A stretch of 64,000 nucleotides of DNA from CAYJAZ01 sp964371865 (GCA_964371865.1 CAYJOR010000002.1:74483-138482); one strand, 5' to 3'. Shown: positions 1-7,787, numbered from the stretch's first letter. Numbers and translations are program-made. Notes: a model not told the origin generated them from the letters alone.

Positions 1-124
1 GACGGAGCCAGTCAATCGCTTTTTCAAGATCTGCTTCGCACTCTTCTAAAGCTTTTTTACAGTCCATCATACCAGCAGCTGTTTTTTCACGTAATTCTTT
101 TACTAATGAAGCTGAAATAGCCAT
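1..124 (-). CDS. tsf: Elongation factor Ts, N-terminal part (runs off the window)
   Basis: The first 41 codons read MAISASLVKELREKT and continue into AAGMMDCKKAL, the conserved N-terminal UBA-like helix region of EF-Ts, which recharges EF-Tu by GDP/GTP exchange. The start is the ATG at 122-124 on the complement, preceded by an AAGGAG about 8 bases upstream. It lies downstream of rpsB on the same strand, the usual rpsB-tsf operon. Only the N-terminus is present, so integrity of the rest cannot be judged. Confidence 0.96.
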   Translation of the reverse strand, partial: MAISASLVKELREKTAAGMMDCKKALEECEADLEKAIDWLR

Positions 125-181
125 ATTAATTCTCCTTTTTTGAGATAACTCAAAAAATAAAATTCTTAGATTAATGGTAGA

Positions 182-202
182 ACCCTGCCATAAAGACAGG
201 GT
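182..202 (-). other. Intercistronic hairpin between rpsB and tsf
   Basis: Six perfect base pairs (ACCCTG/CAGGGT) with a 9-base loop lie between the rpsB stop and tsf. There is no adjacent T-run, so it is more likely a pause, processing or stability element setting the rpsB:tsf ratio than a terminator. Function is inferred only from position. Confidence 0.35.
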
Positions 203-226
203 GTATATTTAAGCAAGGAAAAGATA

Positions 227-1000
227 TTATTCTTTTTCTTCTACTAAAGCAGCTGTTTCAAGTTCGTTGATTTGTTTTTCAAGAGCTTTTTCTGCGTCAA
301 CTGAACCGTCTTCTTTAGTAATAGCATCACCTTCGATACATGCTTCTGCCATTGCGTTAACAAATAATTTGATAGCACGGATAGCATCATCGTTACCTGG
401 GATAACGTAGTCGATAAGATCTGGGTCACAGTTAGTATCAGTGATAGCAACAATTGGAATACCAAGTTTACGGCATTCTTTAACTGCGATGTCTTCACGA
501 TGTGGATCGATGATGAAAGCAAGTTGTGGAAGACCATTCATGTTTTTGATACCGCCAAGAGCGAGTTCTAGTTTATCCATTTCTCTTTGGAGTTCAAGAA
601 TTTCTTTCTTTTGGTAGCGGTTTACAGAACCGTCAGCAAACATTGCTTCTAATTTTTTCAAACGGTCAATGCTTTTTTGCATGGTTGTGAAGTTGGTAAG
701 TGTACCACCCATCCAACGGTTAGTTACATAAAGTTGACCAGCGCGTGATGCTTCAGTTGCGATTGCTTCTTGAGCTTGGCGTTTTGTACCAACAAATAAA
801 ACTTTTCCGCCTTTTGCTACTGTATCAACGATTTTATCGTGAGCTGTACGGAATAATTTTACTGTTTGTTGTAAATCAATGATATGTATACCGTTACGTG
901 CGCCGAAGATATATGTGCGCATTTTAGGGTTCCAACGACTTGTTTGGTGACCAAAGTGTACACCAGTTTCCAACATTTGCTTCATGCTTACATAAGCCAT
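227..1000 (-). CDS. rpsB: 30S ribosomal protein S2
   Basis: Protein of about 257 residues beginning MAYVSMKQMLETGVHFGHQ, the S2 signature; GTKRQAQEAI, NRWMGGTLTNF and the DPHREDIAVKE region are also typical. S2 binds the small-subunit body and is needed for S1 attachment. An upstream in-frame TTG would add 20 residues, but the ATG at 998-1000 has a GGAG Shine-Dalgarno 9 bases upstream and matches family N-termini. The C-terminus is an acidic tail. First gene of rpsB-tsf, read from the promoter at 1139-1167 through a structured leader. Confidence 0.97.
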   Translation of the reverse strand: MAYVSMKQMLETGVHFGHQTSRWNPKMRTYIFGARNGIHIIDLQQTVKLFRTAHDKIVDTVAKGGKVLFVGTKRQAQEAIATEASRAGQLYVTNRWMGGTLTNFTTMQKSIDRLKKLEAMFADGSVNRYQKKEILELQREMDKLELALGGIKNMNGLPQLAFIIDPHREDIAVKECRKLGIPIVAITDTNCDPDLIDYVIPGNDDAIRAIKLFVNAMAEACIEGDAITKEDGSVDAEKALEKQINELETAALVEEKE

Positions 1001-1132
1001 GAGAAAATCTCCTTGGGTTTTACGTCCATTCCGGTTGAGTATAAACTTATAAAAAAGCAATTAAACCCTATGTTTAACCACCTTCTGCTATAAGGCACCC
1101 CACGGATTGAGCCGGAATGTGCAATTTAGAAT
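1001..1132 (-). promoter_or_regulatory. Probable rpsB leader RNA (S2 autoregulation)
   Basis: The predicted rpsB transcript starts near 1132 and has a leader of about 130 nt. Near its 5' end is CATTCCGG (complement of 1112-1119), and close to the gene is the matching CCGGAATG (complement of 1027-1034), so the two ends can close into a long-range 8-bp stem. Between them lies GGGGTGCC. Proteobacterial rpsB leaders are known to be S2-binding autoregulatory structures. The pairing is visible; the regulatory role is inferred. Confidence 0.5.
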
Positions 1133-1138
1133 CAAGCT

Positions 1139-1167
1139 CTTGTACAGTATTTCTCAGTAATTTGCAA
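1139..1167 (-). promoter_or_regulatory. Sigma-70-type promoter of rpsB-tsf
   Basis: On the complement, TTGCAA (1162-1167) is followed after 17 bases by TACAAG (1139-1144). The implied start near 1132 places the whole inverted-repeat leader inside the transcript, which supports the call. Confidence 0.5.
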
Positions 1168-1229
1168 GTTTTTTTTAACAGAATTTAATTTTTTCTACTT
1201 GCTCAATCAACGCTATAAAGAGAATAAAT

Positions 1230-1715
1230 TTACTTTACAAGATGATACGCAATTCGTTGTGAACCGTCTGCCACATAAATTATACCACACTTTGTAAAAT
1301 TTGTTTTTTCAAAAAGTTTTTGCATAGTAATATTGTCATTATGTGTATCACATCTCACGTTATCGACTTTAGTTAGACAGTAATCCAGGCAAATTTTAAA
1401 AATATTTTTTACTTTTCCGTTACTTGCAATTCTATGAATAGTTCCATAATCCTCATCATTCAACCAAGCTCCATCATATATAATGTTATAAGTTGGATCT
1501 TCACCTAATATGAATGCAAAAACAGCTACTACTTCATCGCCTTCAACACATACATACGAAACTTTTTTTGCAATATCACTTTCTATTAATTCTTTTTTGG
1601 GATAGCCGTTAATCCACTGTCCCGGGTTACCATTTTTATCCATATACGCTTTAGCAATAGCGTAAATATTCATAATTTCATCTAAATCTTCTTTAGTAGC
1701 GTGACGTATAATCAT
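1230..1715 (-). CDS. GNAT family N-acetyltransferase
   Basis: A 161-residue protein with the GNAT layout: MIIRHATKEDLDEIMNIY start (beta1-alpha1), a VVAVFAFILGEDPTY strand, IHRIASNGKVKNI around the acetyl-CoA loop, and a C-terminal NDNITMQKLFEKTNFTKCG segment typical of the last helix and strand. It should transfer an acetyl group from acetyl-CoA to an amine; the substrate cannot be told. The start ATG has GAAGGAAG upstream. It sits alone between rpsB and nnr, oriented toward rpsB. The NGNPGQW motif is, from memory, common in Firmicutes members of this subgroup, so transfer is possible but unproven. Confidence 0.85.
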   Translation of the reverse strand: MIIRHATKEDLDEIMNIYAIAKAYMDKNGNPGQWINGYPKKELIESDIAKKVSYVCVEGDEVVAVFAFILGEDPTYNIIYDGAWLNDEDYGTIHRIASNGKVKNIFKICLDYCLTKVDNVRCDTHNDNITMQKLFEKTNFTKCGIIYVADGSQRIAYHLVK

Positions 1716-1879
1716 AATTCTTCCTTCATTAGTATTGTAAATTTAAAATACAGAAAAATATATGAAAATCAAGTTGAAAATTAAACACAACAAAACTTTC
1801 AAATATAAATATAAGGGTATATACATTTTTTATTTTTTATGTTAAGTGTATCAGCATAAACTCAGAAAAAAGGGATTAT

Positions 1880-3379
1880 ATGTTAGACTTTGAAATTATA
1901 GCCTTATCCGCTGAAATGGAAATGATGGATAAAAAAACGACAGAAGTTCTTGGAATAACATTTCGTGACCTCATCAACAGTGCAGCTCAAGCATTTTGTA
2001 ATGCCTTAGTAAATGATGTTATAATTCAAGATGTTGAACACATACTTATCCTCTGCGGTAACGGAAATAACGGTGCGGACGGTTACGCACTTGCACTCCT
2101 TTTAAATGAACGTGGTTTTGATGTTTCTGTTTACACTGTCGACCCAAATAAAGCACGTAGTAAAAATGCTCAGTTCATTTTTGAAAAATGCTTTTCTAAT
2201 AAAAAAATTAAATTTGAATACGATATAGATTTCGCTCTTACACGTACAGATATGATTATTGACTGTGTGTATGGAACAGGGTTTAGAGACTGTTTTATTC
2301 CTCAAGTAGAAGTAGTTTTTCAAAAAGTAGCTTTGTCTAATACAAAAAAAGTTGCGCTTGATACTCCATCAGGTATTATAACTGATACAGGTGAAGCGTG
2401 TAATTATGCCTTTAAAGCTGATTTAACTATCACTTTTGAATTTCTAAAATATTGTTTAGTTGCTGCATCTAGCAGAATTTATGCCGGCAGAGTAGAAATT
2501 GTATCCGTAGGTTTTCCTGAAGAAGTGCGCGATAAATTACTCGAAAAAGGAAGACGTTATATTGTAAACGATCCTCTTTCAAAAGTTGTGCGCAAACCAG
2601 ATGGCAATAAAGGTGATTTCGGAAAACTCCTTATGGTTTGTAGTTCTCGCACAATGACAGGAGCCGGATATTTTGCTGCTATGGGCGCATTACGTACCGG
2701 AATAGGTCTTGTGTATTTTTCGTGTCCTGAAAACATTATGCCTGTTATGCAGACAAAACTTAATGAACCTGTCTTTCTTCCTTACGAACAGTATAGTATC
2801 GATTCCTTTATAGAATCTGTTGGTGATTTAAGTAAGTATACTGCCATTGTTCATGGTTGCGGAGTTGGTCAGCACGAAATAACTTCTAAAATCAATGAAT
2901 ATCTTTTATTAAATTCTGAACAGCCTTGTATCTTTGATGCTGATGCTATTAATGCGCTTGTTGGTAACTTAGATCTATTACTTGAAAAAAAGTGTAAACT
3001 CATTCTAACTCCTCACCCTGCTGAAATGGCTAGATTGATAGGTAAAGATGTTGAATTTGTACAAAATAATAGATTAGATGTTGCTCGCGATTTCGCAAAT
3101 GCTTACGACTGCGCTGTGATACTAAAGGGCGCAAGAACAAAAATTGCTCTTCCACGCGGTAAAGTATACATCAATCCTACTGTGAATTCAGGAATGGCAA
3201 AAGGCGGAACTGGTGATATTCTTTCAGGTATGGTTGCATCTTTAGTTGCTCAAAAGCATCCAATTGCAAAAGCTCTTGCTTCTGCGGTATTCAGACACGG
3301 TGAAAGCGGTGACAGAACAAGAGAAGTCCTTGGCGAGTCAGCTATGTTACCAACAGATATGCTAAATTACATTAGATAA
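1880..3379 (+). CDS. nnr: Bifunctional NAD(P)H-hydrate epimerase / ADP-dependent NAD(P)H-hydrate dehydratase
   Basis: Repairs NADHX and NADPHX, the hydrated damaged forms of NAD(P)H. Residues 1 to about 215 are the YjeF_N epimerase domain with GNGNNGADG, DCVYGTG and the ALDTPSG segment. Residues about 230-495 are the ribokinase-like dehydratase domain with NKGDFGKLLMV, the FDADAINAL strand, TPHPAE and the GGTGDILSG catalytic glycine/aspartate motif. The 499-residue length is normal for the fused form. Start ATG follows AAGGGAT. It is the first plus-strand gene after a 164-bp AT-rich gap and stands apart from nadK, another nicotinamide-cofactor gene, 267 bp downstream. Confidence 0.95.
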   Translation: MLDFEIIALSAEMEMMDKKTTEVLGITFRDLINSAAQAFCNALVNDVIIQDVEHILILCGNGNNGADGYALALLLNERGFDVSVYTVDPNKARSKNAQFIFEKCFSNKKIKFEYDIDFALTRTDMIIDCVYGTGFRDCFIPQVEVVFQKVALSNTKKVALDTPSGIITDTGEACNYAFKADLTITFEFLKYCLVAASSRIYAGRVEIVSVGFPEEVRDKLLEKGRRYIVNDPLSKVVRKPDGNKGDFGKLLMVCSSRTMTGAGYFAAMGALRTGIGLVYFSCPENIMPVMQTKLNEPVFLPYEQYSIDSFIESVGDLSKYTAIVHGCGVGQHEITSKINEYLLLNSEQPCIFDADAINALVGNLDLLLEKKCKLILTPHPAEMARLIGKDVEFVQNNRLDVARDFANAYDCAVILKGARTKIALPRGKVYINPTVNSGMAKGGTGDILSGMVASLVAQKHPIAKALASAVFRHGESGDRTREVLGESAMLPTDMLNYIR

Positions 3380-3534
3380 TATTTTATAACTTCTAATAAA
3401 AAAGGCTCATTATTTTCCAACAACTACGATGACTTTTACCTACCCACAAAATTAAATACTGTGAAATTTTAAATTTTACAAGGAAGGGATGGAAATTTGG
3501 AGGATAAACCTCAATGTGGGAAGAGTTCCCTTTC

Positions 3535-3557
3535 CAAAAACTGTGTTTTTCCCTCCC
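3535..3557 (+). repeat. Dispersed intergenic repeat, divergent copy
   Basis: This stretch, reading CAAAAACTGTG then a T-run and CCCTCCC, is a relaxed copy of the motif CAAAAACGTGGTTTCCCCCT found several times at 5344-5614. It lies in the 267-bp gap between nnr and nadK. Within the same gap GGGAA-GAG-TTCCC (about 3519-3529) and GAGG-ATAAA-CCTC can form small hairpins. No gene is convincing in this gap. Confidence 0.45.
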
Positions 3558-3646
3558 TAAAATACAAAGTAGAGTCACATAATTTCAATAAATAAACATA
3601 AACTCTTTGATTGCAATTTTTATAAAGCTATGACATATTTCGAGCT

Positions 3647-4576
3647 ATGAAGACACTAAATACACAAATTTCTATACTCTGCATTGTAAAGCACGAACAC
3701 AATGAAGCCTTACAAACTGCTATATTAATTGAAAAAAAACTTAAACTTTTTCAAGCCAACACTATTTGTGTATCGTCTCATGAGGAAAAAGAAAAAATTG
3801 TTGAAGCTGCGAAAAACTGTAAAGTCGCCCTTGTTATCGGAGGCGATGGAACAATGCTTGCGGCGGCACGAGCTCTGCACGATTTTAAAATTCCACTCTT
3901 TGGTATAAACTATGGAAAAGTAGGCTTCCTTACAGAAGCTGATCCCAATGACTGGGAATATTGGATTGATAGAATTCTAAAAAATATTGCTGAACCATCT
4001 ACAGATTCAAATAATTCTTTAGAAGAGAGCGAAAAACTCTTCATCGAAGAGCACATGCTTTTTGAATGCGAAGTAATTAGAAATAATCATCTAATTTTTA
4101 AAGGTTATGCTGTAAATGATGTTGTAATAGCTAGAGCAAGCATAGCACGCGCTATATCTCTTTCGCTCTATATAAACAATAATAATCTTAGTAATCTACG
4201 CTGTGATGGATTAATTATTTCTACACCTCTTGGTGCAACTGCCTATGCTATAGCGGCACATGGTCCGCTTGCTTTACCTGGTTTAGATGCTCTAATAATT
4301 ACGCCTATTTGTCCATTTGCTGGAGCTTTTCCTCCTTGTGTAGTTTCGGGTTCTTCAATAGTAAGCGTTATTGCCGATGATCCTTCAACCCCTGTAGTTC
4401 TTACGCTTGATGGACAAGAAAGTATTCCTCTTGAATATCTGGATAAAGTAAATATTTCTGCCTCACCTAATCGAATGTCATTATTTGTCAGCGATAAGGC
4501 TTGGTATGTTAAAAGATTAAATCAACGTGGCTATATAAAACCGGGTCCCGGTAGTCATAATAATACAAACGCATAA
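3647..4576 (+). CDS. nadK: NAD kinase
   Basis: ATP- or polyphosphate-dependent phosphorylation of NAD to NADP. The GGDGT motif sits near residue 65, followed by GINYGKVGFL; the second conserved patch DGLIISTPLGATAYAIAAHGPL marks the all-beta C-terminal domain. Length 309 is usual. The ATG has only a weak Shine-Dalgarno (CGAGCT), but no better start keeps the N-terminal strand. The C-terminal 25 residues (rich in G, P and N) are an unusual tail. It starts a short plus-strand run nadK, ThiS-like, ahbB with 16- and 4-base gaps, so it is probably co-transcribed. Confidence 0.94.
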   Translation: MKTLNTQISILCIVKHEHNEALQTAILIEKKLKLFQANTICVSSHEEKEKIVEAAKNCKVALVIGGDGTMLAAARALHDFKIPLFGINYGKVGFLTEADPNDWEYWIDRILKNIAEPSTDSNNSLEESEKLFIEEHMLFECEVIRNNHLIFKGYAVNDVVIARASIARAISLSLYINNNNLSNLRCDGLIISTPLGATAYAIAAHGPLALPGLDALIITPICPFAGAFPPCVVSGSSIVSVIADDPSTPVVLTLDGQESIPLEYLDKVNISASPNRMSLFVSDKAWYVKRLNQRGYIKPGPGSHNNTNA

Positions 4577-4592
4577 AAATATAAGAGGAACT

Positions 4593-4832
4593 ATGACTGA
4601 AGATAATAAAGAATTTATTCCACCAAAACCAATAAGAGTACATCTTCAACCTGAAGAAAAAATTATTGAAATTCCTAAAAAAAGCGCTCGTACTGTTAAA
4701 AGATTATTAGAATTTCTTAATATCAAAGAATGTACTGCTATCGTAGTTCGCAATAATACTTTGCTAACTCCTGATTTACCACTGTTCAATGGCGATGAGT
4801 TACTTGTTCGTAAAATTCAATCTACAGGATAA
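4593..4832 (+). CDS. ThiS/MoaD-like beta-grasp protein without terminal GlyGly
   Basis: A 79-residue protein with the strand-helix pattern of small sulfur carriers: two N-terminal strands (IRVHLQPEEKIIEIP), the TVKRLLEFLNI helix, TAIVVRNNTLL and the NGDELLVRKIQ end. Family members that carry thiocarboxylate end in GlyGly; this one ends in STG, so the canonical adenylation/thiolation site is missing. Good Shine-Dalgarno (AGAGGAAC). It sits between nadK and ahbB, four bases from the latter. It could be a carrier exposed after processing, or a non-carrier ubiquitin-fold protein. Fold call is fair; function is not known. Confidence 0.65.
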   Translation: MTEDNKEFIPPKPIRVHLQPEEKIIEIPKKSARTVKRLLEFLNIKECTAIVVRNNTLLTPDLPLFNGDELLVRKIQSTG

Positions 4833-4836
4833 TTAT

Positions 4837-5310
4837 ATGCAATTTACTGAAACTCAAGAAAAAATTCTTCATATTGTACAATCAAATCTCCCCGACTCCC
4901 TCACCCCTTACGCCGACATAGCTAAAGAAGTTGGTTGCAGTGAAGATGAAGTGATAAACCTTCTTTCCTCTTTGAAAGAAGAAGGTGTTATTCGTAGGTT
5001 TGGTGCAAGTATAAAACACCAAAAAGTAGGCTACAACTTCAACGCTATGGTAGCTTGGAAAATTGATGACGCACTCATCACGGAAGCAGGGAAAATTGCT
5101 GCTACTTTTTCTAATATATCACATTGCTACCATAGACCCAGCCCTGATACATCCAAATGGAACTATACCCTCTTTACTATGATTCACGGTATGGAAGAAA
5201 ATGATATTCAAAATACTATTAATAAACTTATAGAAATAACAGAACTACAAGAGTACGCTATACTAGAAAGTATAAAAGAACTAAAAAAGACATCAATGAA
5301 GTATTTTTAG
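4837..5310 (+). CDS. ahbB: Siroheme decarboxylase beta-type subunit (Lrp/AsnC fold)
   Basis: A 158-residue Lrp/AsnC-type protein: winged helix (LTPYADIAKEVGCSEDEV, then EEGVIRRFGAS) followed by a RAM/ACT-like domain. Residues ISHCYHRP, WNYTLFTMIHG and the C-terminal KKTSMKYF are typical of AhbB/NirH-type siroheme decarboxylase subunits rather than amino-acid regulators. Together with AhbA it converts siroheme to 12,18-didecarboxysiroheme in the alternative heme pathway of sulfate reducers. I chose the ATG 4 bases after the previous stop (AGGAT upstream), not the longer in-frame start. AhbA, AhbC and AhbD are not in this window. Confidence 0.8.
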   Translation: MQFTETQEKILHIVQSNLPDSLTPYADIAKEVGCSEDEVINLLSSLKEEGVIRRFGASIKHQKVGYNFNAMVAWKIDDALITEAGKIAATFSNISHCYHRPSPDTSKWNYTLFTMIHGMEENDIQNTINKLIEITELQEYAILESIKELKKTSMKYF

Positions 5311-5343
5311 TTTTATAGTTAAAGAACTCTGCATAATTATTTT

Positions 5344-5394
5344 CGAGAGGGGGAAACCACGTTTTTGAGTCAAAAACGGTGTTTCCCCCTCTCG
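5344..5394. repeat. Long inverted repeat (24-bp arms, 3-base loop)
   Basis: Left arm 5344-5367 begins CGAGAGGGGGAAAC; right arm 5371-5394 ends GTTTCCCCCTCTCG. They pair over 24 bases with only two adjacent mismatches (CA opposite GT) around loop AGT. No T-run follows on either strand, so this is not a typical intrinsic terminator. Each arm is a copy of the dispersed motif also found at 3535, 5446 and 5593. Confidence 0.8.
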
Positions 5395-5445
5395 AGCGTA
5401 GAACGAGTTCTCTCCCCCTTCCTTAAAAACCATTTACTGGAATAT

Positions 5446-5466
5446 CAAAATGTGGTTTCCCTTTTC
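5446..5466 (+). repeat. Dispersed intergenic repeat copy
   Basis: CAAAATGTGGTTTCCCTTTTC, one of at least five related copies in the gaps between 3.5 and 5.6 kb. Confidence 0.5.
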
Positions 5467-5592
5467 TAAAATTGTTGCTTACTTAGAAGCTCTAATTATC
5501 ACGCCATTCTAATTCATACATATAAAAATATTACAAAGATAACTAAAAGAAAAATCGATAGAAACTTGAATTAATACTAATTATTTTTTAAG

Positions 5593-5614
5593 AAAAAACG
5601 TGGTTTTCCCCCTC
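5593..5614 (+). repeat. Dispersed intergenic repeat copy
   Basis: AAAAAACGTGGTTTTCCCCC followed by TC, directly beyond the stop of the minus-strand radical SAM gene. Closest to the arm at 5344-5367 read on the complement. Confidence 0.55.
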
Positions 5615-5620
5615 AAGAAA

Positions 5621-6694
5621 TCATAAAATGTAATCACGTGCTTTAATTATAATTGAATCCTCATCATGCCAAAAAATTTTTCCTTTTACGATGCCTTTAT
5701 CTGCCCAAAAATCTTTATTATTTTTGAAACTTAGATATCCCTTTGCTGCTAATGGAAACGTCCAAGTATAATTTATTTTCTTATCAAGATTATATTCTTG
5801 GATAATATTTTCAATAGCAATTTGAGCTGCTCTTTCTTGAACTTTTTGCCCTAAAGATAAATCTTGTACACCAGCTAAAACTTTTTTATAAAAATCTTCT
5901 TCATAAGCAACTCCAATTCTTATTACGGGAATGCGTGCTTGCCATGTTTGATAGAGAGCTTGCGCCAAAAGCTCTATAATTACAGACTGATTCCATACAG
6001 TATGAATATTTTCTTTCCACATTGCAGCGAGTTTTGTTCCCTCAACTACAAGGCATGGATAAAATCTCATAAAGTTAGGTTCTAAAGAAATAGATTTTTT
6101 GATATCATTCAGAAAATCATTTCTTTCCTGACTTGGTAAATTTGGTAGAAGTTGAATACCAAGCTCAAAACCATAGCTTTTTACTTTTTTACATGCTTCC
6201 TCAGCGATATTTGATGTGTAATTTCTGTTTGAGGCAAATAAAGCTTTATCAAAAAAAGTTTGTATACCTAATTCTATAGTATCAATACCTTTTCCTTTCA
6301 TTTGGTTAAGTCTATCATCTTTGCAAGCATCTGGCCTTGTGGATATTCTTGCTTTTGCAATTAAGCTTTCATTCTTGCATTTTTCAACAAAATCTAGGCA
6401 AAGCTGAAACTCTTTTTCGGGAAGAGCAGAAAAAGTTCCTCCATAAAAGGCCAACTCTGATGATTGATTTCGATTTTTCTTTTCAAGTAGATGCTGATAA
6501 GTTTCTTCAAGCTGAGTTAGAATTTTTTCTGAACTCTTTGATGTGAAATCGTTATTAGTTCCTGTTTGCAGTGACTGATTACAAAATACGCATATCTGAG
6601 GGCACCCAAAGAAGGGAATAAAAAAAGGAACAAGAGAATATTTTCTTTCTCTTCTTGTATTAATGTAAATAGGGGGAAAATTGCTTATAATCAT
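5621..6694 (-). CDS. Uncharacterised radical SAM protein (Elp3/MiaB-like superfamily)
   Basis: A 357-residue radical SAM enzyme. The cluster motif CPQICVFC (CX3CX2C type) is near residues 30-37, followed by the AFYGGTFSALP segment (SAM-binding GGT(F) motif), STRPDAC and DTIELGIQTF, all as in the COG1243-like/oxygen-independent coproporphyrinogen-type barrel. It should cleave SAM to a 5'-deoxyadenosyl radical; the substrate is unknown. There is no acetyltransferase domain, so it is not a full Elp3. The ATG lacks an obvious Shine-Dalgarno and the true start could be a few codons later. It is a single gene, convergent with ahbB. Confidence 0.8.
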   Translation of the reverse strand: MIISNFPPIYINTRRERKYSLVPFFIPFFGCPQICVFCNQSLQTGTNNDFTSKSSEKILTQLEETYQHLLEKKNRNQSSELAFYGGTFSALPEKEFQLCLDFVEKCKNESLIAKARISTRPDACKDDRLNQMKGKGIDTIELGIQTFFDKALFASNRNYTSNIAEEACKKVKSYGFELGIQLLPNLPSQERNDFLNDIKKSISLEPNFMRFYPCLVVEGTKLAAMWKENIHTVWNQSVIIELLAQALYQTWQARIPVIRIGVAYEEDFYKKVLAGVQDLSLGQKVQERAAQIAIENIIQEYNLDKKINYTWTFPLAAKGYLSFKNNKDFWADKGIVKGKIFWHDEDSIIIKARDYIL

Positions 6695-6887
6695 AAAAAA
6701 CGACGTTTTAAATAGTATTTTAGTTGTAAGTGAAAAAATAATTAACTGTAATGATTTTAAAATGTGCCTATAATCTTATTGACTTAATACAAAAAACTAG
6801 ATATATATATCTTAAAGTTATATGCAGATTTTTCTAGAAAGATAGCTTTAATGATTTTGTTTGTCTAGCTAAAAAAAGGCAGGAAAA

Positions 6888-7298
6888 ATGTCAGACTGTA
6901 TTTTTTGCAAAATAATTCAAGGCGATATACCTTCCTCTAAAATTTATGAAACAGATAAGGTATTTGTATTCTTGGATATTGCTCCTATGAACTTTGGTCA
7001 TGCACTTGTTATACCTAAATATCACAGTGAGACGATATTAGATTTACCCCTTGAATACGCACAAGATGCTTTAAAGGCACAGCAAAAAGTTGCAACAGCT
7101 CTTATGAAAGGACTTGGTGCAAGTGGTTTCAATTGTATTCAGAATAATTTTCCATCATCAGGTCAAGTAGTGCCTCACGTACATTGGCATATTATTCCAA
7201 GGTATGATGCGAAAGAGTTTCCAATGTGGAAACAAAGCGCATATACAGGCATTGAACACATGAAAGAAATTGCTGATAAAATCACAGCTCATATCTAA
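6888..7298 (+). CDS. HIT family hydrolase (HinT-like)
   Basis: A 136-residue histidine-triad protein: N-terminal MSDCIFCKIIQGDIPSSKIYE, the GHALVIPKYH segment, and the catalytic HVHWHIIPR triad near residues 97-105. HinT-type proteins hydrolyse nucleoside phosphoramidates. CX2C near the N-terminus (CIFC) is common in the zinc-binding subgroup. Shine-Dalgarno AGGCAGGA. Followed 64 bp downstream by the HU/IHF gene on the same strand. Confidence 0.93.
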   Translation: MSDCIFCKIIQGDIPSSKIYETDKVFVFLDIAPMNFGHALVIPKYHSETILDLPLEYAQDALKAQQKVATALMKGLGASGFNCIQNNFPSSGQVVPHVHWHIIPRYDAKEFPMWKQSAYTGIEHMKEIADKITAHI

Positions 7299-7362
7299 TA
7301 ATCTCAATTTCTATTAATTAGTCGCAAGAAATTTACTATACAACCTTAGATTAGGAGGAATT

Positions 7363-7659
7363 ATGAACAAAGCACTCACAAAGGCTGATATTGTTGAAGC
7401 CGTTTATGAAAAAACTGAAAGAAATCGTGCAGAAGTAAAACAAATTATTGAAAACCTACTTGTACTAATGAAACAATCAATTAAAAAAGATCACTCATTA
7501 CTCGTTAGTGGCTTTGGTAAATTTGAAGCTTATGAAAAAAATGCTCGTAAAGGGCGTAACCCACAAACAGATGAATCTATTACACTCCCTCCTCGTAAAG
7601 TTGTGGTATTCAGACTTTCAAGAAAATTTAGAGTTGAACTCAACGGTGAAGAAGCATAA
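7363..7659 (+). CDS. HU/IHF family DNA-binding protein (IHF alpha-like)
   Basis: A 98-residue histone-like protein. KADIVEAVYEKT forms the N-terminal helices, GFGKFEAYEKNARKGRNPQT is the DNA-contacting beta-arm region with the RNP tip, and LPPRKVVVFRLS closes the fold. The RKGRNPQT and PPRKVV wording is closer to IHF-alpha than to HU, but the two cannot be separated with certainty. It bends DNA and would also serve sigma-54 promoters in this genome. Strong AGGAGG ribosome site; followed by a clear intrinsic terminator at 7695-7730. Confidence 0.92.
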   Translation: MNKALTKADIVEAVYEKTERNRAEVKQIIENLLVLMKQSIKKDHSLLVSGFGKFEAYEKNARKGRNPQTDESITLPPRKVVVFRLSRKFRVELNGEEA

Positions 7660-7694
7660 GCACGTAACCAGTTATATTCAATGACAAATATTAT

Positions 7695-7730
7695 AAGGAT
7701 ACGTGAAACTTTTACATGTATCCTTTTTTC
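7695..7730 (+). terminator. Intrinsic terminator after HU/IHF gene
   Basis: An 11-bp stem (AAGGATACGTG with CATGTATCCTT, one G-T pair) around a 9-base loop, directly followed by a T-run. Confidence 0.85.
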
Positions 7731-7758
7731 TTCTTTATAAGCGTATTTTAAATAGGAC

Positions 7759-7787
7759 TTGACTTTATTGAGAATCAATACTATTAT
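7759..7787 (+). promoter_or_regulatory. Sigma-70-type promoter for the 7812 gene and prmC
   Basis: TTGACT (7759-7764), 17-base spacer, TATTAT (7782-7787), 24 bases upstream of the start codon. The spacer contains TTGAGAATCAA, a short palindrome. Confidence 0.65.

Larger units (their letters stand above)
5311..5620. other. 310-bp gene-free gap rich in inverted and direct copies of a C-rich repeat
   Basis: The gap lies between the converging ahbB and radical SAM genes. It contains a 51-nt inverted repeat (5344-5394), two further single copies of the same motif (5446-5466, 5593-5614), and a C-rich stretch near 5411-5422. No reading frame with a ribosome site is visible. Confidence 0.7.

Noticed and set aside
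3393..3578. 61-codon minus-strand reading frame between nnr and nadK
   Set aside because: It runs through the repeat-bearing gap, has no ribosome site, no recognisable family and low-complexity composition; the repeat explains it.
6700..6716. Palindrome AAAACGACGTTTT upstream of the radical SAM gene
   Set aside because: Only six bases per arm in AT-rich sequence and not repeated elsewhere; too weak to call an operator.
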